A stretch of 18,237 bases of DNA from Caldilineae bacterium (GCA_003694905.1 RFJM01000352.1:1-18237); one strand, 5' to 3'. Positions 1 through 7,750 are shown, numbered from the stretch's first letter. Notes: generated from the sequence alone by a model not told the origin. Made by a program: numbers and translations.

Positions 1-1
1 C

Positions 2-268
2 ACCCAGGCCGGTGCCGTCGGCGATGTCTGCGCCATCCATTTCGACGCTGCCGGACGACTCGTTGATACACCCCTGCAGCGCCGCTTTGTCGGTGTCGAT
101 GCCGAATCTCTACGCCGGGTCCCCCGCCGTCTCGGCATTGCCGGTGGACTTGCCAAAGCGCGGCCCATCGTCGGCGCGGCACGCAGCGGGCTGATCAACA
201 CACTCGTCACCGATGCCGTGGCTGCTGCTCAGGCCCTGCGCCTGCTGGAACAGTCGCCCGACGGCTGA
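2..268 (+). CDS. SorC-family sugar-binding transcriptional regulator, C-terminal fragment
   Basis: Only the last 88 codons are present; the start lies outside the window. The reading begins T-Q-A-G-A-V-G-D-V and continues with HFDAAG, LGIAGGLAKARPIVGAARSG and LINTLVTD. These match the end of the effector-binding domain of SorC/DeoR-type regulators, where G-A-V-G-D follows a phosphosugar-contacting loop and the LVTD segment closes the Rossmann-like fold. In this family the missing N-terminal part would carry a helix-turn-helix, and a phosphorylated sugar releases it from its operator. The next gene starts 61 bases downstream on the same strand with no visible terminator, so co-transcription with the dehydrogenase operon is possible. 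Whether it regulates that operon or a sugar operon to the left cannot be told from this window. Confidence 0.82.
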   Translation, partial: TQAGAVGDVCAIHFDAAGRLVDTPLQRRFVGVDAESLRRVPRRLGIAGGLAKARPIVGAARSGLINTLVTDAVAAAQALRLLEQSPDG

Positions 269-329
269 GCGCCCACTGCGTCCCCTACATTGCACTTCCC
301 CCATCATTTCTCCCGTGAGGTTCCCCAAC

Positions 330-1319
330 ATGACGGACCAGACCCAAGCGCCGGACCCCCAAACCTATTTGCAGCAATGGGGCCACGAGCCTGCCGTGGA
401 ATTACTCAAACGAATGCTTCTCATCCGCGCCTTCGAAGAAAAGGCCGAAGAACTCTACGCGCTGGGCAAGTTGCACGGCACGATGCATCTCTCCATAGGT
501 CAGGAAGCCTCGGCGGTAGGCGCGTCCTTTGCGCTCAAGCGGGGCGACTACCTCCTCAACCACCATCGCGGGCACGGTCATTGCCTGGCCTGGGGCAGCG
601 ACGTCGATTTGATGATGGCCGAGTTCCTGGGCAAAGCCACGGGATACTGCCGCGGGCGGGGCGGCTCCATGCACATTGCCAACATCGAGGCGAACAACCT
701 GGGCGCCAACGGCATCGTGGGTGGCGGCATCCCCATCGCCGTAGGCGTCGGGCTGAGCATCAAGATGCGGCAGACCGATCAAGTCGTCATCGTCATATTC
801 GGTGATGGGGCAGCCAACGAAGGCGCGTTCCACGAGTCCCTCAACATGGCCAGCATCTGGGATCTGCCGATCATCTTCTATTGCGAGAACAATCAGTATG
901 CCATGTCGATGCCTGTACGACGAGCCATCAACATCGAGCACATCAGCCAGCGCGCCTGCTCCTACGGCATCCCCGGCGTGACGGTGGACGGCAACGACCT
1001 CTTTGCCGTCTATCAGGCCGTAAAGGACGCCGCCGAGCGGGCGCGGGCGGGTCGGGGTCCCACCCTGGTCGAAGCCGTAACCTACCGCTGGCGGGGGCAT
1101 TCCAAGAGCGACCGGCAGGCATATCGTAAGCGTGAGGAGGTCAAGGCCTGGCAAAAGAAGGACCCCATACGGCGCTACGCCCAGGCACTGGCACTCGACG
1201 ACCAAGAGCTGGAGAACCTGCGCGCGCAGGCACGAGAACGCATCGAGCAGGCCCTGGCCTTTGCCGAGAGCAGCCCCGAACCCGAGGTCAGCACCATCCT
1301 GGAGGGCATCTATGCGTGA
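330..1319 (+). CDS. 2-oxoacid (pyruvate/acetoin) dehydrogenase E1 component, alpha subunit
   Basis: This 329-residue protein is the thiamine-diphosphate-binding half of an E1 heterotetramer, which decarboxylates a 2-oxoacid or acetoin and passes the acyl group to E2 lipoate. The ThDP/Mg motif runs from GDG at residues 158-160 through N-E-G and ESLN to NN at 187-188. The HRGHGH segment at 79-84 and RGRGGSMH near 108-115 are also typical. The length matches stand-alone alpha subunits. I chose the ATG at 330 because GAGG lies 9 bases upstream and the protein then starts at the usual distance from the first conserved block; the open frame extends upstream to 213 without family similarity. The stop overlaps the beta-subunit start by 8 bases. 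The motif spacing and the NQYAMSMPV stretch look close to AcoA-type proteins, but pyruvate and acetoin enzymes cannot be separated here. Confidence 0.95.
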   Translation: MTDQTQAPDPQTYLQQWGHEPAVELLKRMLLIRAFEEKAEELYALGKLHGTMHLSIGQEASAVGASFALKRGDYLLNHHRGHGHCLAWGSDVDLMMAEFLGKATGYCRGRGGSMHIANIEANNLGANGIVGGGIPIAVGVGLSIKMRQTDQVVIVIFGDGAANEGAFHESLNMASIWDLPIIFYCENNQYAMSMPVRRAINIEHISQRACSYGIPGVTVDGNDLFAVYQAVKDAAERARAGRGPTLVEAVTYRWRGHSKSDRQAYRKREEVKAWQKKDPIRRYAQALALDDQELENLRAQARERIEQALAFAESSPEPEVSTILEGIYA

Positions 1320-2298
1320 ACTGAGTTATGCCGAAGCCCTGAGAGAGTGTTTGCGCCAGGTCATGCGCGAAGACCCGGACGTGTTCATGATCGGCGAGGA
1401 CATTGGCGTGTACGGCGGGGCTTTCGGGGTCAGTGCCGGGCTGATCGATGAGTTCGGACCCGACCGCATCATCGACACACCCATCTCGGAAGCGGGGATT
1501 GCCGGTGCCTGTATCGGAGCGGCTCTTACGGGAATGCGTCCGGTGGGGGAAATCCAGTTCATGGACTTCGTCACCCTGAGCATGGAGCAATTGGTCTTGC
1601 AGGCGGCCAAGATCCGCTTCATGTTCGGCGGCAAGGCCAGGGTCCCCTTTGTCTTGCGCATGCCGGCCGGCTCGGGGACGGGAGCTGCTGCCCAGCACTC
1701 TGAAAGCCTGGAAGCATGGTTCGTGCATGTACCAGGTCTTAAGGTGGTGATGCCCAGCACACCCCACGACGCCAAGGGCCTGCTGCGGGCGGCCATCTAT
1801 GACGACAACCCGGTGATTTTCGTCGAACACAAGCTCCTCTACAAGACAAGAGGTCACGTCCCGGAAGATGCCTACACTGTACCCCTGGGCGAGAGCAAGA
1901 CTGTACGCGAGGGCAAGGATCTGACGGTCGTGGCCACATCTATCATGGTCTCCCGGGCGTTGGAGGCTGCCGATCTATTGGCCGAAGAGGGCATCGAGCT
2001 TGAGATCATCGACCCGCGTACCCTGGTGCCGCTGGACATGGAGCCTATTGTGGCCTCGGTCAAGAAGACCGGCCGGGCACTGGTGGTGCACGAAGCGGTC
2101 AAAACCGGTGGCTTCGGCGGCGAGGTGGCATCCCGCATCGTGGAGAGCGAGGCGTTCGACTATCTGGAAGCGCCGGTAAGGCGTCTGGCCGGCCTGGACA
2201 TGCCCATCCCCTACAACCGCACCCTGGAATATCATGCCGTGCCGCAGGTCGAGAACATCGTCGCCGAAGCGCGCAGGCTCGTGGGAGGGGTATACTGA
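1312..2298 (+). CDS. 2-oxoacid (pyruvate/acetoin) dehydrogenase E1 component, beta subunit
   Basis: This 328-residue protein completes the E1 active site with the alpha subunit. The block TPISEAGIAG contains Glu60, which aligns with the glutamate that activates the ThDP aminopyrimidine ring. FMDF and the QHSESLEAWF segment are further conserved blocks, and the C-terminal transketolase-like domain contains EIIDPRTLVPLD and the GFGGEVA stretch. The ATG at 1312 lies 5 bases after a GGAGGG ribosome binding site inside the alpha-subunit gene. The two reading frames overlap by 8 bases, which suggests translational coupling and equal subunit production. The longer open frame starting at 1132 is read-through of another frame of the alpha gene and adds about 60 residues without family similarity. 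The end overlaps the E2 start by one base (TGATG). Confidence 0.95.
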   Translation: MRELSYAEALRECLRQVMREDPDVFMIGEDIGVYGGAFGVSAGLIDEFGPDRIIDTPISEAGIAGACIGAALTGMRPVGEIQFMDFVTLSMEQLVLQAAKIRFMFGGKARVPFVLRMPAGSGTGAAAQHSESLEAWFVHVPGLKVVMPSTPHDAKGLLRAAIYDDNPVIFVEHKLLYKTRGHVPEDAYTVPLGESKTVREGKDLTVVATSIMVSRALEAADLLAEEGIELEIIDPRTLVPLDMEPIVASVKKTGRALVVHEAVKTGGFGGEVASRIVESEAFDYLEAPVRRLAGLDMPIPYNRTLEYHAVPQVENIVAEARRLVGGVY

Positions 2299-3593
2299 TG
2301 GCGCGAGAAGTGATTATGCCCAAGTTCGGCTTCACCCAGGAGACGGCCACGATTCTGCGCTGGCTGGTCAGGCCCGGTGATGCCGTGGAGAAGGGGGATC
2401 CCATTGCCGAAGTGAGCACCGATAAGGTGGACATGGAAGTGGAGGCGCCGGAATCGGGCATTTTGGACGGAATCCGCTACGAGGCGGGAGCAACGGTACC
2501 GGTGACCGAGGTCATCGCCTACATCCGCCGGCCGAACGAGACCCTGCCTGCGGCCACCCCACCGGCTTCTGTTGTCCCCTCCCCTGCGCGGGGCCCGATG
2601 CAGCCTTCGGCCGGTCGGCGCATCACCCCTGTGGCCGCGCGACTGGCCCAGGAGCAGGGTGTCGATCTCGACAGGCTGGTTGGCACCGGCCCTGGCGGTC
2701 GCATTACCCGTCGGGATGTGGAGAGCTATCTGGCCGGCCAGGCCTCTACGGCCGGGGACAGGGTACGGGCTGCACCCGCGGCGCGGCGGCTGGCCCGGGA
2801 GTTGGGCGTGTCTCTGACGCGAATCAAGGGTAGCGGACCGCGGGGGCGCATCCAGTCGGTCGATGTTCTGGCCGCGGCAGAGGCCTCGGCTCTGCCCGAA
2901 GGTGTGGCCGAGGTGATCCCGCTGCAGGGCATGCGGCGCACCATCGCGGAACGGATGCAGGCAAGTGTACAACAGGCGCCGCATATTGTTTTCGAGGCCG
3001 ACATCGATGCCTCGGGCATGGAGCGGCTGAGATCTCGCGCCGCGTCCCTGCAGACAGACGAGCAAGTACGCCCGAGCCTGACCGCCATCATCGTCAAGGC
3101 CTGTGCCTGGGCCCTGCGACGCGTGCCTCGGCTGAATGCACGGCTGGAAGAGGACAACATCCTGGTCCTCTCCGACATCCACATCGGGGTGGCCGTTGCG
3201 CTGGAGGAAGGGCTTGTCGTACCGGTCGTCCAACACGCAGATCAAAAGGGGATCTACGCCCTGAGCACCGAGATCGCGGAGCTAGCAGAACGTGCGCGCT
3301 CGGGTAGACTACGGCCGCAGGACGTTGCCAATGGCACCTTCACCGTGTCAAACCTGGGGATGTACGGCGTCGACCGCTTCACCGCCATCATCAATCCGCC
3401 GCAGGCGGGGATCCTCGCAGTCGGGCGGATCCAGAGGCGGATTCTGCCCGACGAGCAGGATCGACCTGTGGCTCGCCCCGTGATGACGGTGACGTTGTCC
3501 GCGGACCATCGCGTGGTCGATGGCGCTGTGGCCGCGCAGTTCTTGCGCGATCTGCGGGCTGCGCTGGAAGCACCGGCGTTGCTGGCTCTGTGA
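2298..3593 (+). CDS. Dihydrolipoamide acyltransferase (E2) with one lipoyl and two peripheral-subunit-binding domains
   Basis: This 431-residue E2 core protein accepts the acyl group from E1 on lipoyl-lysine and transfers it to CoA. The domain order is a lipoyl domain (about 1-77, with Lys43 in T-D-K-V-D as the lipoylated residue), a Pro/Ala linker, a subunit-binding domain (about 108-145, containing TPVAARLA and GTGPGGRITRRDV), and a second one (about 157-194, containing AAPAARRLARELGV and GSGPRGRIQSVDV). The catalytic domain (about 205-431) has His404 and Asp408 in DHRVVDG. Most bacterial E2 proteins have a single subunit-binding domain, so the tandem pair is unusual. GGGAGGGG lies 7 bases before the start. 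No lipoamide dehydrogenase (E3) gene follows, so E3 must be encoded elsewhere. It is the last gene of the E1-E2 operon. Confidence 0.95.
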   Translation: MAREVIMPKFGFTQETATILRWLVRPGDAVEKGDPIAEVSTDKVDMEVEAPESGILDGIRYEAGATVPVTEVIAYIRRPNETLPAATPPASVVPSPARGPMQPSAGRRITPVAARLAQEQGVDLDRLVGTGPGGRITRRDVESYLAGQASTAGDRVRAAPAARRLARELGVSLTRIKGSGPRGRIQSVDVLAAAEASALPEGVAEVIPLQGMRRTIAERMQASVQQAPHIVFEADIDASGMERLRSRAASLQTDEQVRPSLTAIIVKACAWALRRVPRLNARLEEDNILVLSDIHIGVAVALEEGLVVPVVQHADQKGIYALSTEIAELAERARSGRLRPQDVANGTFTVSNLGMYGVDRFTAIINPPQAGILAVGRIQRRILPDEQDRPVARPVMTVTLSADHRVVDGAVAAQFLRDLRAALEAPALLAL

Positions 3594-3611
3594 GCGTGGG
3601 GCGATCAGACT

Positions 3612-3631
3612 ATCCGAAACATTTTTCGGGT
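3612..3631 (+). terminator. Hairpin after the E2 gene, possible weak terminator
   Basis: An 8-bp stem (ATCCGAAA paired with TTTCGGGT, one T-G wobble) closes a CATT loop about 18 bases after the E2 stop. No U-tract follows, so it is at best a weak terminator or an RNA-processing stem at the end of the dehydrogenase transcript. Confidence 0.3.
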
Positions 3632-3673
3632 CAGAATTGGCCTTGCGCATAGTCTATCGAGTAGAATCGGGTC

Positions 3674-5407
3674 ATGGATGCGATCACCCTGGCGGCAGTG
3701 GCCCGAGAATTACGGGAAACCCTGGTTTCCGGCCGAATTCAGGCCGTAATCCGCCCATCCGCAGAGGCCGTCGCGCTGGAGATTTTCGGGCAGGGCAAAC
3801 GCCAGTGGTTGCTGCTCGACGCACATCCGCGCTACGCGAGAGTGCACAGGCTACGCGAAAGAGCGCGGCGAGGCACAGATGAGGATTCTCCCCTGCTGCT
3901 CTTGCTGCGCAAGTACCTGCGTGGTGCCCGTGTAGAGGACGTGTTTCAACCCGCCTGGGAGCGCGTCCTCCACCTGCGCTGCCTGCATCCCCGGCTGGGG
4001 CCCACCACCTTGGTTGGGGAAATCATGGGCCGCCGCAGCAATATCCTCTTGCTGGATGCAGAAGGAACGATCCTGGAAGCCCAGCGCCGCGCGGGACCCG
4101 CACAAAATCCCCATCGCGTTGTGCTGCCCGGCAAACCCTATCAGCCGCCTCCCCCCCAACGCAACAAGACGCCCATCGACCTCGTCACGGCGCCGGAAAT
4201 AGAACGGTGGCTAAATCGGACACCGGCGCGGGAGCCACTCTGGCGCCTGCTGGTGAGCCAGATCGCCGGCCTCAGCCCTCTGTTGGCACGTGAGTTGGTC
4301 TACCGCGCCACCGGCGACGTTCACGCCGATGTGGCCCATCCGAATGTAAGCACCGGAAGTCTACTGGACGTGATCACCTGGGTACGTTCTCTGCCGACCG
4401 AGGGCGGCTGGGCGCCGACAGTGGCATTCTCCGACGAGGACGTCCCCGCGGCTTTTGCACCCTACGAGTTGACGCATCTGGATCGCTTCGAACACTATTC
4501 CACCATCTCCGAGGCGGCGTGCGCCTACTACGTCGCGGTGATCGGAGCCGACAGCTATGCCGGACGCCGGCGTCAGGTCCGGCAGATGCTAGAGGAAGCG
4601 CGAAAAAAGCTGCTGGCGCGTCGCGCCAGTCTGGGGGAGCAGGCAGTGGGGGAAGAGGATGTGGCACGCCTGCGTGCTCAGGGGGAATGGATCCTGGCCT
4701 ATGCCTGGAAGGTGAAGCCGGGTGACAGGGAACTGGTGGCCGACACGGGAGAAGGGCTCCTGCGCATCCCTCTCGACCCCACCCTTACGGCCAGTGAAAA
4801 TGCTCAGGCGTATTTTGCCCGCTACCAAAAGGCCAAGCGTGCGGCCGCACGCGTACCCGAGTTGCTGGCCGAGGTCGATCGCGACCTGGCTTATTTGGAT
4901 CAATTGCAGGCAGACCTGGCATTGGCCGACAACGCACCCCAGATCGAAGAGCTGCGCGAAGCTCTGCTGGCTACCGGGCTCGTGGCGCGGCCCGGCGGCA
5001 AACGTAAGTCGCCCGCACCCCGCTCGCGTCCCCTGCAATTGCGCACACCCGAGGGTTTCACGGTGTGGATCGGACGCAATGCCGTGCAAAACGAGGAAGT
5101 GACCTGGCGTCTGGCCCAGCCGGAGGACATCTGGCTGCACACTGAGCGCGTACCCGGCAGCCACGTCGTCATCCGCACCGGAGGAAGGGAAGTACCACGT
5201 CAGGTGCTGGAACAGGCTGCTGCGTGGGCTGCATACTACTCGCAGGCGCGGCAGGATACAAGCACGAGCGTGATGTATACCCAACGCCGTCATCTGCGCC
5301 GGCTCAAGGGGGGGCGGCCGGGTCAGGTGCGGGTCCTGCAAAAGCATTCGTTGGTGGTGGCGCCGCAAAAGCCTCCCGTATCGCTTGAACGACGTTCTTC
5401 TGCTTGA
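3674..5407 (+). CDS. rqcH: Ribosome-associated quality-control factor RqcH (NFACT family)
   Basis: This 577-residue protein matches the usual length of bacterial RqcH (about 570). In this family it binds stalled large ribosomal subunits, recruits alanyl-tRNA and adds C-terminal alanine tails. The NFACT-N domain (about 1-170) contains HPRYARVH and GEIMGRRSN; a helix-hairpin-helix segment (IAGLSPLLARELVYRATG, about 195-214) follows. Coiled-coil stretches lie at about 295-325 and 395-435, around the conserved SENAQAYFARYQKAK. The NFACT-R domain (about 453-560) contains GRNAVQNEEV, DIWLHTERVPGSHVVIR and YTQRRHLRR. The Asp-Arg pair needed for tRNA binding in RqcH/Rqc2 appears here as Glu96-Arg97. 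There is no clear Shine-Dalgarno sequence before the ATG. The gene stands alone: the neighbours on both sides are functionally unrelated and a new promoter follows it. Older annotations call this family fibronectin-binding protein. Confidence 0.93.
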   Translation: MDAITLAAVARELRETLVSGRIQAVIRPSAEAVALEIFGQGKRQWLLLDAHPRYARVHRLRERARRGTDEDSPLLLLLRKYLRGARVEDVFQPAWERVLHLRCLHPRLGPTTLVGEIMGRRSNILLLDAEGTILEAQRRAGPAQNPHRVVLPGKPYQPPPPQRNKTPIDLVTAPEIERWLNRTPAREPLWRLLVSQIAGLSPLLARELVYRATGDVHADVAHPNVSTGSLLDVITWVRSLPTEGGWAPTVAFSDEDVPAAFAPYELTHLDRFEHYSTISEAACAYYVAVIGADSYAGRRRQVRQMLEEARKKLLARRASLGEQAVGEEDVARLRAQGEWILAYAWKVKPGDRELVADTGEGLLRIPLDPTLTASENAQAYFARYQKAKRAAARVPELLAEVDRDLAYLDQLQADLALADNAPQIEELREALLATGLVARPGGKRKSPAPRSRPLQLRTPEGFTVWIGRNAVQNEEVTWRLAQPEDIWLHTERVPGSHVVIRTGGREVPRQVLEQAAAWAAYYSQARQDTSTSVMYTQRRHLRRLKGGRPGQVRVLQKHSLVVAPQKPPVSLERRSSA

Positions 5408-5415
5408 GCCACAAA

Positions 5416-5444
5416 ATGACGAACCCGGCGAGTTGTGCTATACT
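5416..5444 (+). promoter_or_regulatory. Sigma-70-type promoter for the ParA/membrane-protein pair
   Basis: The -35 box ATGACG (5416-5421) and the -10 box TATACT (5439-5444) are 17 bases apart. A TG one base before the -10 box gives an extended -10. Transcription would start near 5451, leaving a leader of about 90 bases before the ParA start. It lies just after the rqcH stop in otherwise non-coding sequence. Confidence 0.7.
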
Positions 5445-5460
5445 CGCAAAGCGAGCGCTC
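5443..5460. promoter_or_regulatory. Overlapping inverted repeats at the expected transcription start, candidate operator
   Basis: CTCGC-AAA-GCGAG (5443-5455) overlaps the end of the -10 box. It runs into the perfect 8-bp palindrome GAGCGCTC (5453-5460). Symmetric sites in this position commonly bind repressors; no regulator is identified. The hairpin could also act in the transcript leader. Confidence 0.4.
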
Positions 5461-5542
5461 AGCTTTGACGCTCCCCTGTAGCAAAGCACAATCTTTCCCG
5501 CCGTAGAGCCAATCCTCCCCCACTTCCCCCCTTTGAAACATC

Positions 5543-6304
5543 ATGGCTCGAGTCATCGCCGTTGCCAATCAAAAAGGTGGTGTTGGGAAAACGACCACCG
5601 TGATCAATTTGGGCGCAGCATTCGCGGAAAAGGGGCATCGGGTTCTGTTGGTGGACCTGGATCCTCAGGCGGCATTGACGGCTGCCTACGGTATCGATCC
5701 CTTCTCGTTGGAAAGATCGGTCTACCATGTCATGCTGGCACAGGAAATGAATGTGGACGGGGTCATCCACAAAGATGTGCGGGCGCGTCTGGATATCCTG
5801 CCGGCAAATCTCGATCTGGCTGGGGCCGAGGTAGAACTGATTGCCCAGGTAGGCCGGGAATATCTTCTACGCGAGGCTCTGGCCTCGGTCCAGAGCAACT
5901 ACGAGTTCATCCTCATCGACTGCGGCCCCAGTCTGGGACTGCTGACTATCAACGCGCTGACGGCCGCGACTGAGGTGCTGGTCCCCCTGCTCTGTGAGTA
6001 TCTCTCTCTGCGAGGTATGGGGATCTTGTTCGACACCATCAGGCGGGTGCGCGACCGCACCAACCCCCGTCTCAAGGTACTGGGCATCGTGATCACCATT
6101 TTCGACAGCCGCACCCTCCACAGCCGGGAAGTGTTGGAGGAAGTGAAAGCGATGTTTGGGGATTACGTCTTCAAGACACCGATCCGCAAAAGTATACGCT
6201 TTTCGGAAGCCGTAGCAGCCCAGATGCCGATCCTGGAGTATGTTCCCAACCATCCGGGAACGGATGCCTACCGCCATCTTGCCGAGGAGATATTACATGA
6301 GTAA
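5543..6304 (+). CDS. ParA/Soj-family ATPase
   Basis: This 253-residue protein has the deviant Walker A box KGGVGKTT (residues 11-18, signature Lys11 and catalytic Lys16), a Walker A' segment VLLVDLDPQ (Asp38, Asp40) and a Walker B region ILIDCGPSLG (Asp126). These define the ParA/Soj branch of the MinD-type ATPases, which form nucleotide-dependent dimers and set up gradients on the nucleoid. The length matches chromosomal Soj proteins, and there is no N-terminal helix-turn-helix as in plasmid P1-type ParA. It is followed not by parB but by a membrane-protein gene whose start overlaps its stop by 8 bases. The partner carries a ParB-like N-terminal motif, so this ParA may position a membrane assembly rather than segregate DNA. 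The ATG has no obvious Shine-Dalgarno sequence. Whether the genome also has a standard parAB cannot be seen. Confidence 0.93.
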   Translation: MARVIAVANQKGGVGKTTTVINLGAAFAEKGHRVLLVDLDPQAALTAAYGIDPFSLERSVYHVMLAQEMNVDGVIHKDVRARLDILPANLDLAGAEVELIAQVGREYLLREALASVQSNYEFILIDCGPSLGLLTINALTAATEVLVPLLCEYLSLRGMGILFDTIRRVRDRTNPRLKVLGIVITIFDSRTLHSREVLEEVKAMFGDYVFKTPIRKSIRFSEAVAAQMPILEYVPNHPGTDAYRHLAEEILHE

Positions 6305-7685
6305 GAAGAAATCCTCCGCAGAGGGAAGCAGGGCCAAGAAGGTCGGTCGGGGTGTGGATGCTCTCTTCAGCGACACCCGGGAAGGGACCGCGCGGCGCCG
6401 TGCCGCGAGAAAGAGTCCGCCACCCGCGACGGAACCGACACGTGACGCAGAGGCAGAGCTGGAATCCATGCTCGAAGCCGAAGCCCGCGCGGCCACTACC
6501 GGCAGCGATACCGAGGCCCCGGCCGTTGCCGGTGAGGGAGTAACCCTGACCGACGAGGAGTTGTTGGACGCGATCGACGTTCCACCTGGGGGACACGGCC
6601 CGGCGAAGGAAGGAGGCGAGGAGAGAGGGCTGCCCGTCACGGTCGAGGAAATCCGGCCGGCCGCACCTCCCAGAGAAGAAGAGCCCACCCCCGAGCCTTC
6701 TCCACTGCCTAAGCGGGAGAAGCCCAGGAAGAAGCCCGAACGCCCATCCGCGAGCGAATCCACCGAAGTGCCTCCCTCCCGGCCCCGCGTCTATGTGATG
6801 GGTAAGCCTTCGGAGGTGAACCTGGATAGGCCTCCCGGCGATTCGGTGCGGCCCCAGTCCCCGTTCATCCGCCCTGAACCCCCACCGCTGGAGGAAACGC
6901 CCCTACCGGAGCACACCCCCGAAGAAGAGGCAACTCTTCGCGCCAGTCTCGACTATGCCAAGATCGCCGAGCTGCACAAGCGCATCGATCTCCTGTATGA
7001 CAAGGTACCCAAGTTCATCAGCAATCGGCCGGCGGATACCGAGCAAATCCTGGGCACACTACGGCAGGCCCGCACCATCCTCATCGAAAACCCCGAGGAT
7101 TTTGTCATCGCCGAGTACAAGATCCAACAGGCGATGTCGCTGTACAACCGGATCGAGAATTCTGAAAAATGGGGTGATGTCTACGGCTGGCGGGTCTTCT
7201 ACTTCGAGGTCGTCGTGTTCTTTCTGCTGCTGGCGTCCTTCGTGGGACTGCTGGCATTCGGCACGGAGTTTTCGAATTTCCTGGCGCGGTTATTCGGGGT
7301 GGAGAATCCCGGCCAGGAAGTGCTGACCGCCATCGGCTTCTGGAGCACGCTGGTGTGGGGCGGTATTGGCGGTGTGGTGGGGGCGCTGTACATTCTGTGG
7401 ACACATGTCTCGCAGCGGCAGGATTTCGAACGCCAGCATGTGATGTGGTACATCGGCCAGCCCATCATGGGGTTAATCCTGGGGGGCGTGACCTTTCTCA
7501 TTATCAACGCCGGTCTGCTCTCGTTGCAGGGCGGACAGGTTGCAGCGCAATCGCTGCGGACCGAACCCCAATTTTTCCCGGCGCTGATCGCCTTTATCGC
7601 CGGTTTCCGGCCCCAGTTCATTTTCGGCCTGTTGGTGAAGATCATCAATGTCATCAGTCCGGGCGGTGAATCCGGCCAGCAGTAG
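6297..7685 (+). CDS. Four-helix membrane protein with a ParB-like ParA-interaction motif at its N-terminus
   Basis: I do not recognise a family for this 462-residue protein. Residues 14-25 (KKVGRGVDALFS) resemble the G-L-G-R-G-L-x-A-L-L start of ParB proteins, the segment known to stimulate ParA ATPase. Residues of about 30-208 are rich in Pro, Glu, Arg and Ser and probably disordered. A charged, predicted helical region follows (about 209-296, including DYAKIAELHKRIDLLYDKV and EYKIQQAMSLYNRIE). Four hydrophobic segments lie near 304-326, 343-368, 384-411 and 427-455, with a short tail. No ParB nuclease-fold or DNA-binding domain is present. The ATG at 6297 has an AGGAGA ribosome binding site six bases upstream and overlaps the parA stop by 8 bases, so the two are probably translationally coupled. 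The open frame extends upstream to 6240 inside parA, but that part is not supported. The likely role is a membrane partner of the ParA; its cargo is unknown. Confidence 0.85.
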   Translation: MSKKKSSAEGSRAKKVGRGVDALFSDTREGTARRRAARKSPPPATEPTRDAEAELESMLEAEARAATTGSDTEAPAVAGEGVTLTDEELLDAIDVPPGGHGPAKEGGEERGLPVTVEEIRPAAPPREEEPTPEPSPLPKREKPRKKPERPSASESTEVPPSRPRVYVMGKPSEVNLDRPPGDSVRPQSPFIRPEPPPLEETPLPEHTPEEEATLRASLDYAKIAELHKRIDLLYDKVPKFISNRPADTEQILGTLRQARTILIENPEDFVIAEYKIQQAMSLYNRIENSEKWGDVYGWRVFYFEVVVFFLLLASFVGLLAFGTEFSNFLARLFGVENPGQEVLTAIGFWSTLVWGGIGGVVGALYILWTHVSQRQDFERQHVMWYIGQPIMGLILGGVTFLIINAGLLSLQGGQVAAQSLRTEPQFFPALIAFIAGFRPQFIFGLLVKIINVISPGGESGQQ

Positions 7686-7712
7686 GCCAGGCCGGGTCGA
7701 GCACAAAAACTG

Positions 7713-7740
7713 AGGCCGGAGGATTCCTCTCCTCCGGCCT
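7713..7740. terminator. Bidirectional intrinsic terminator between convergent genes
   Basis: A perfect 11-bp stem (AGGCCGGAGGA with TCCTCCGGCCT) encloses a 6-base loop between the stop of the membrane-protein gene (7685) and the stop of the convergent phosphoribosyltransferase gene (7751). On the - strand the stem is followed by a T5 run (A5 at 7705-7709), a classical terminator. On the + strand the tail is TGTGGTTTT, which is weaker but usable. Confidence 0.85.
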
Positions 7741-7750
7741 TGTGGTTTTC

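Noticed and set aside
2232..3245. 337-codon open frame on the - strand
   Set aside because: It is antisense to the E2 gene, whose lipoyl, binding and catalytic motifs are unmistakable on the + strand.
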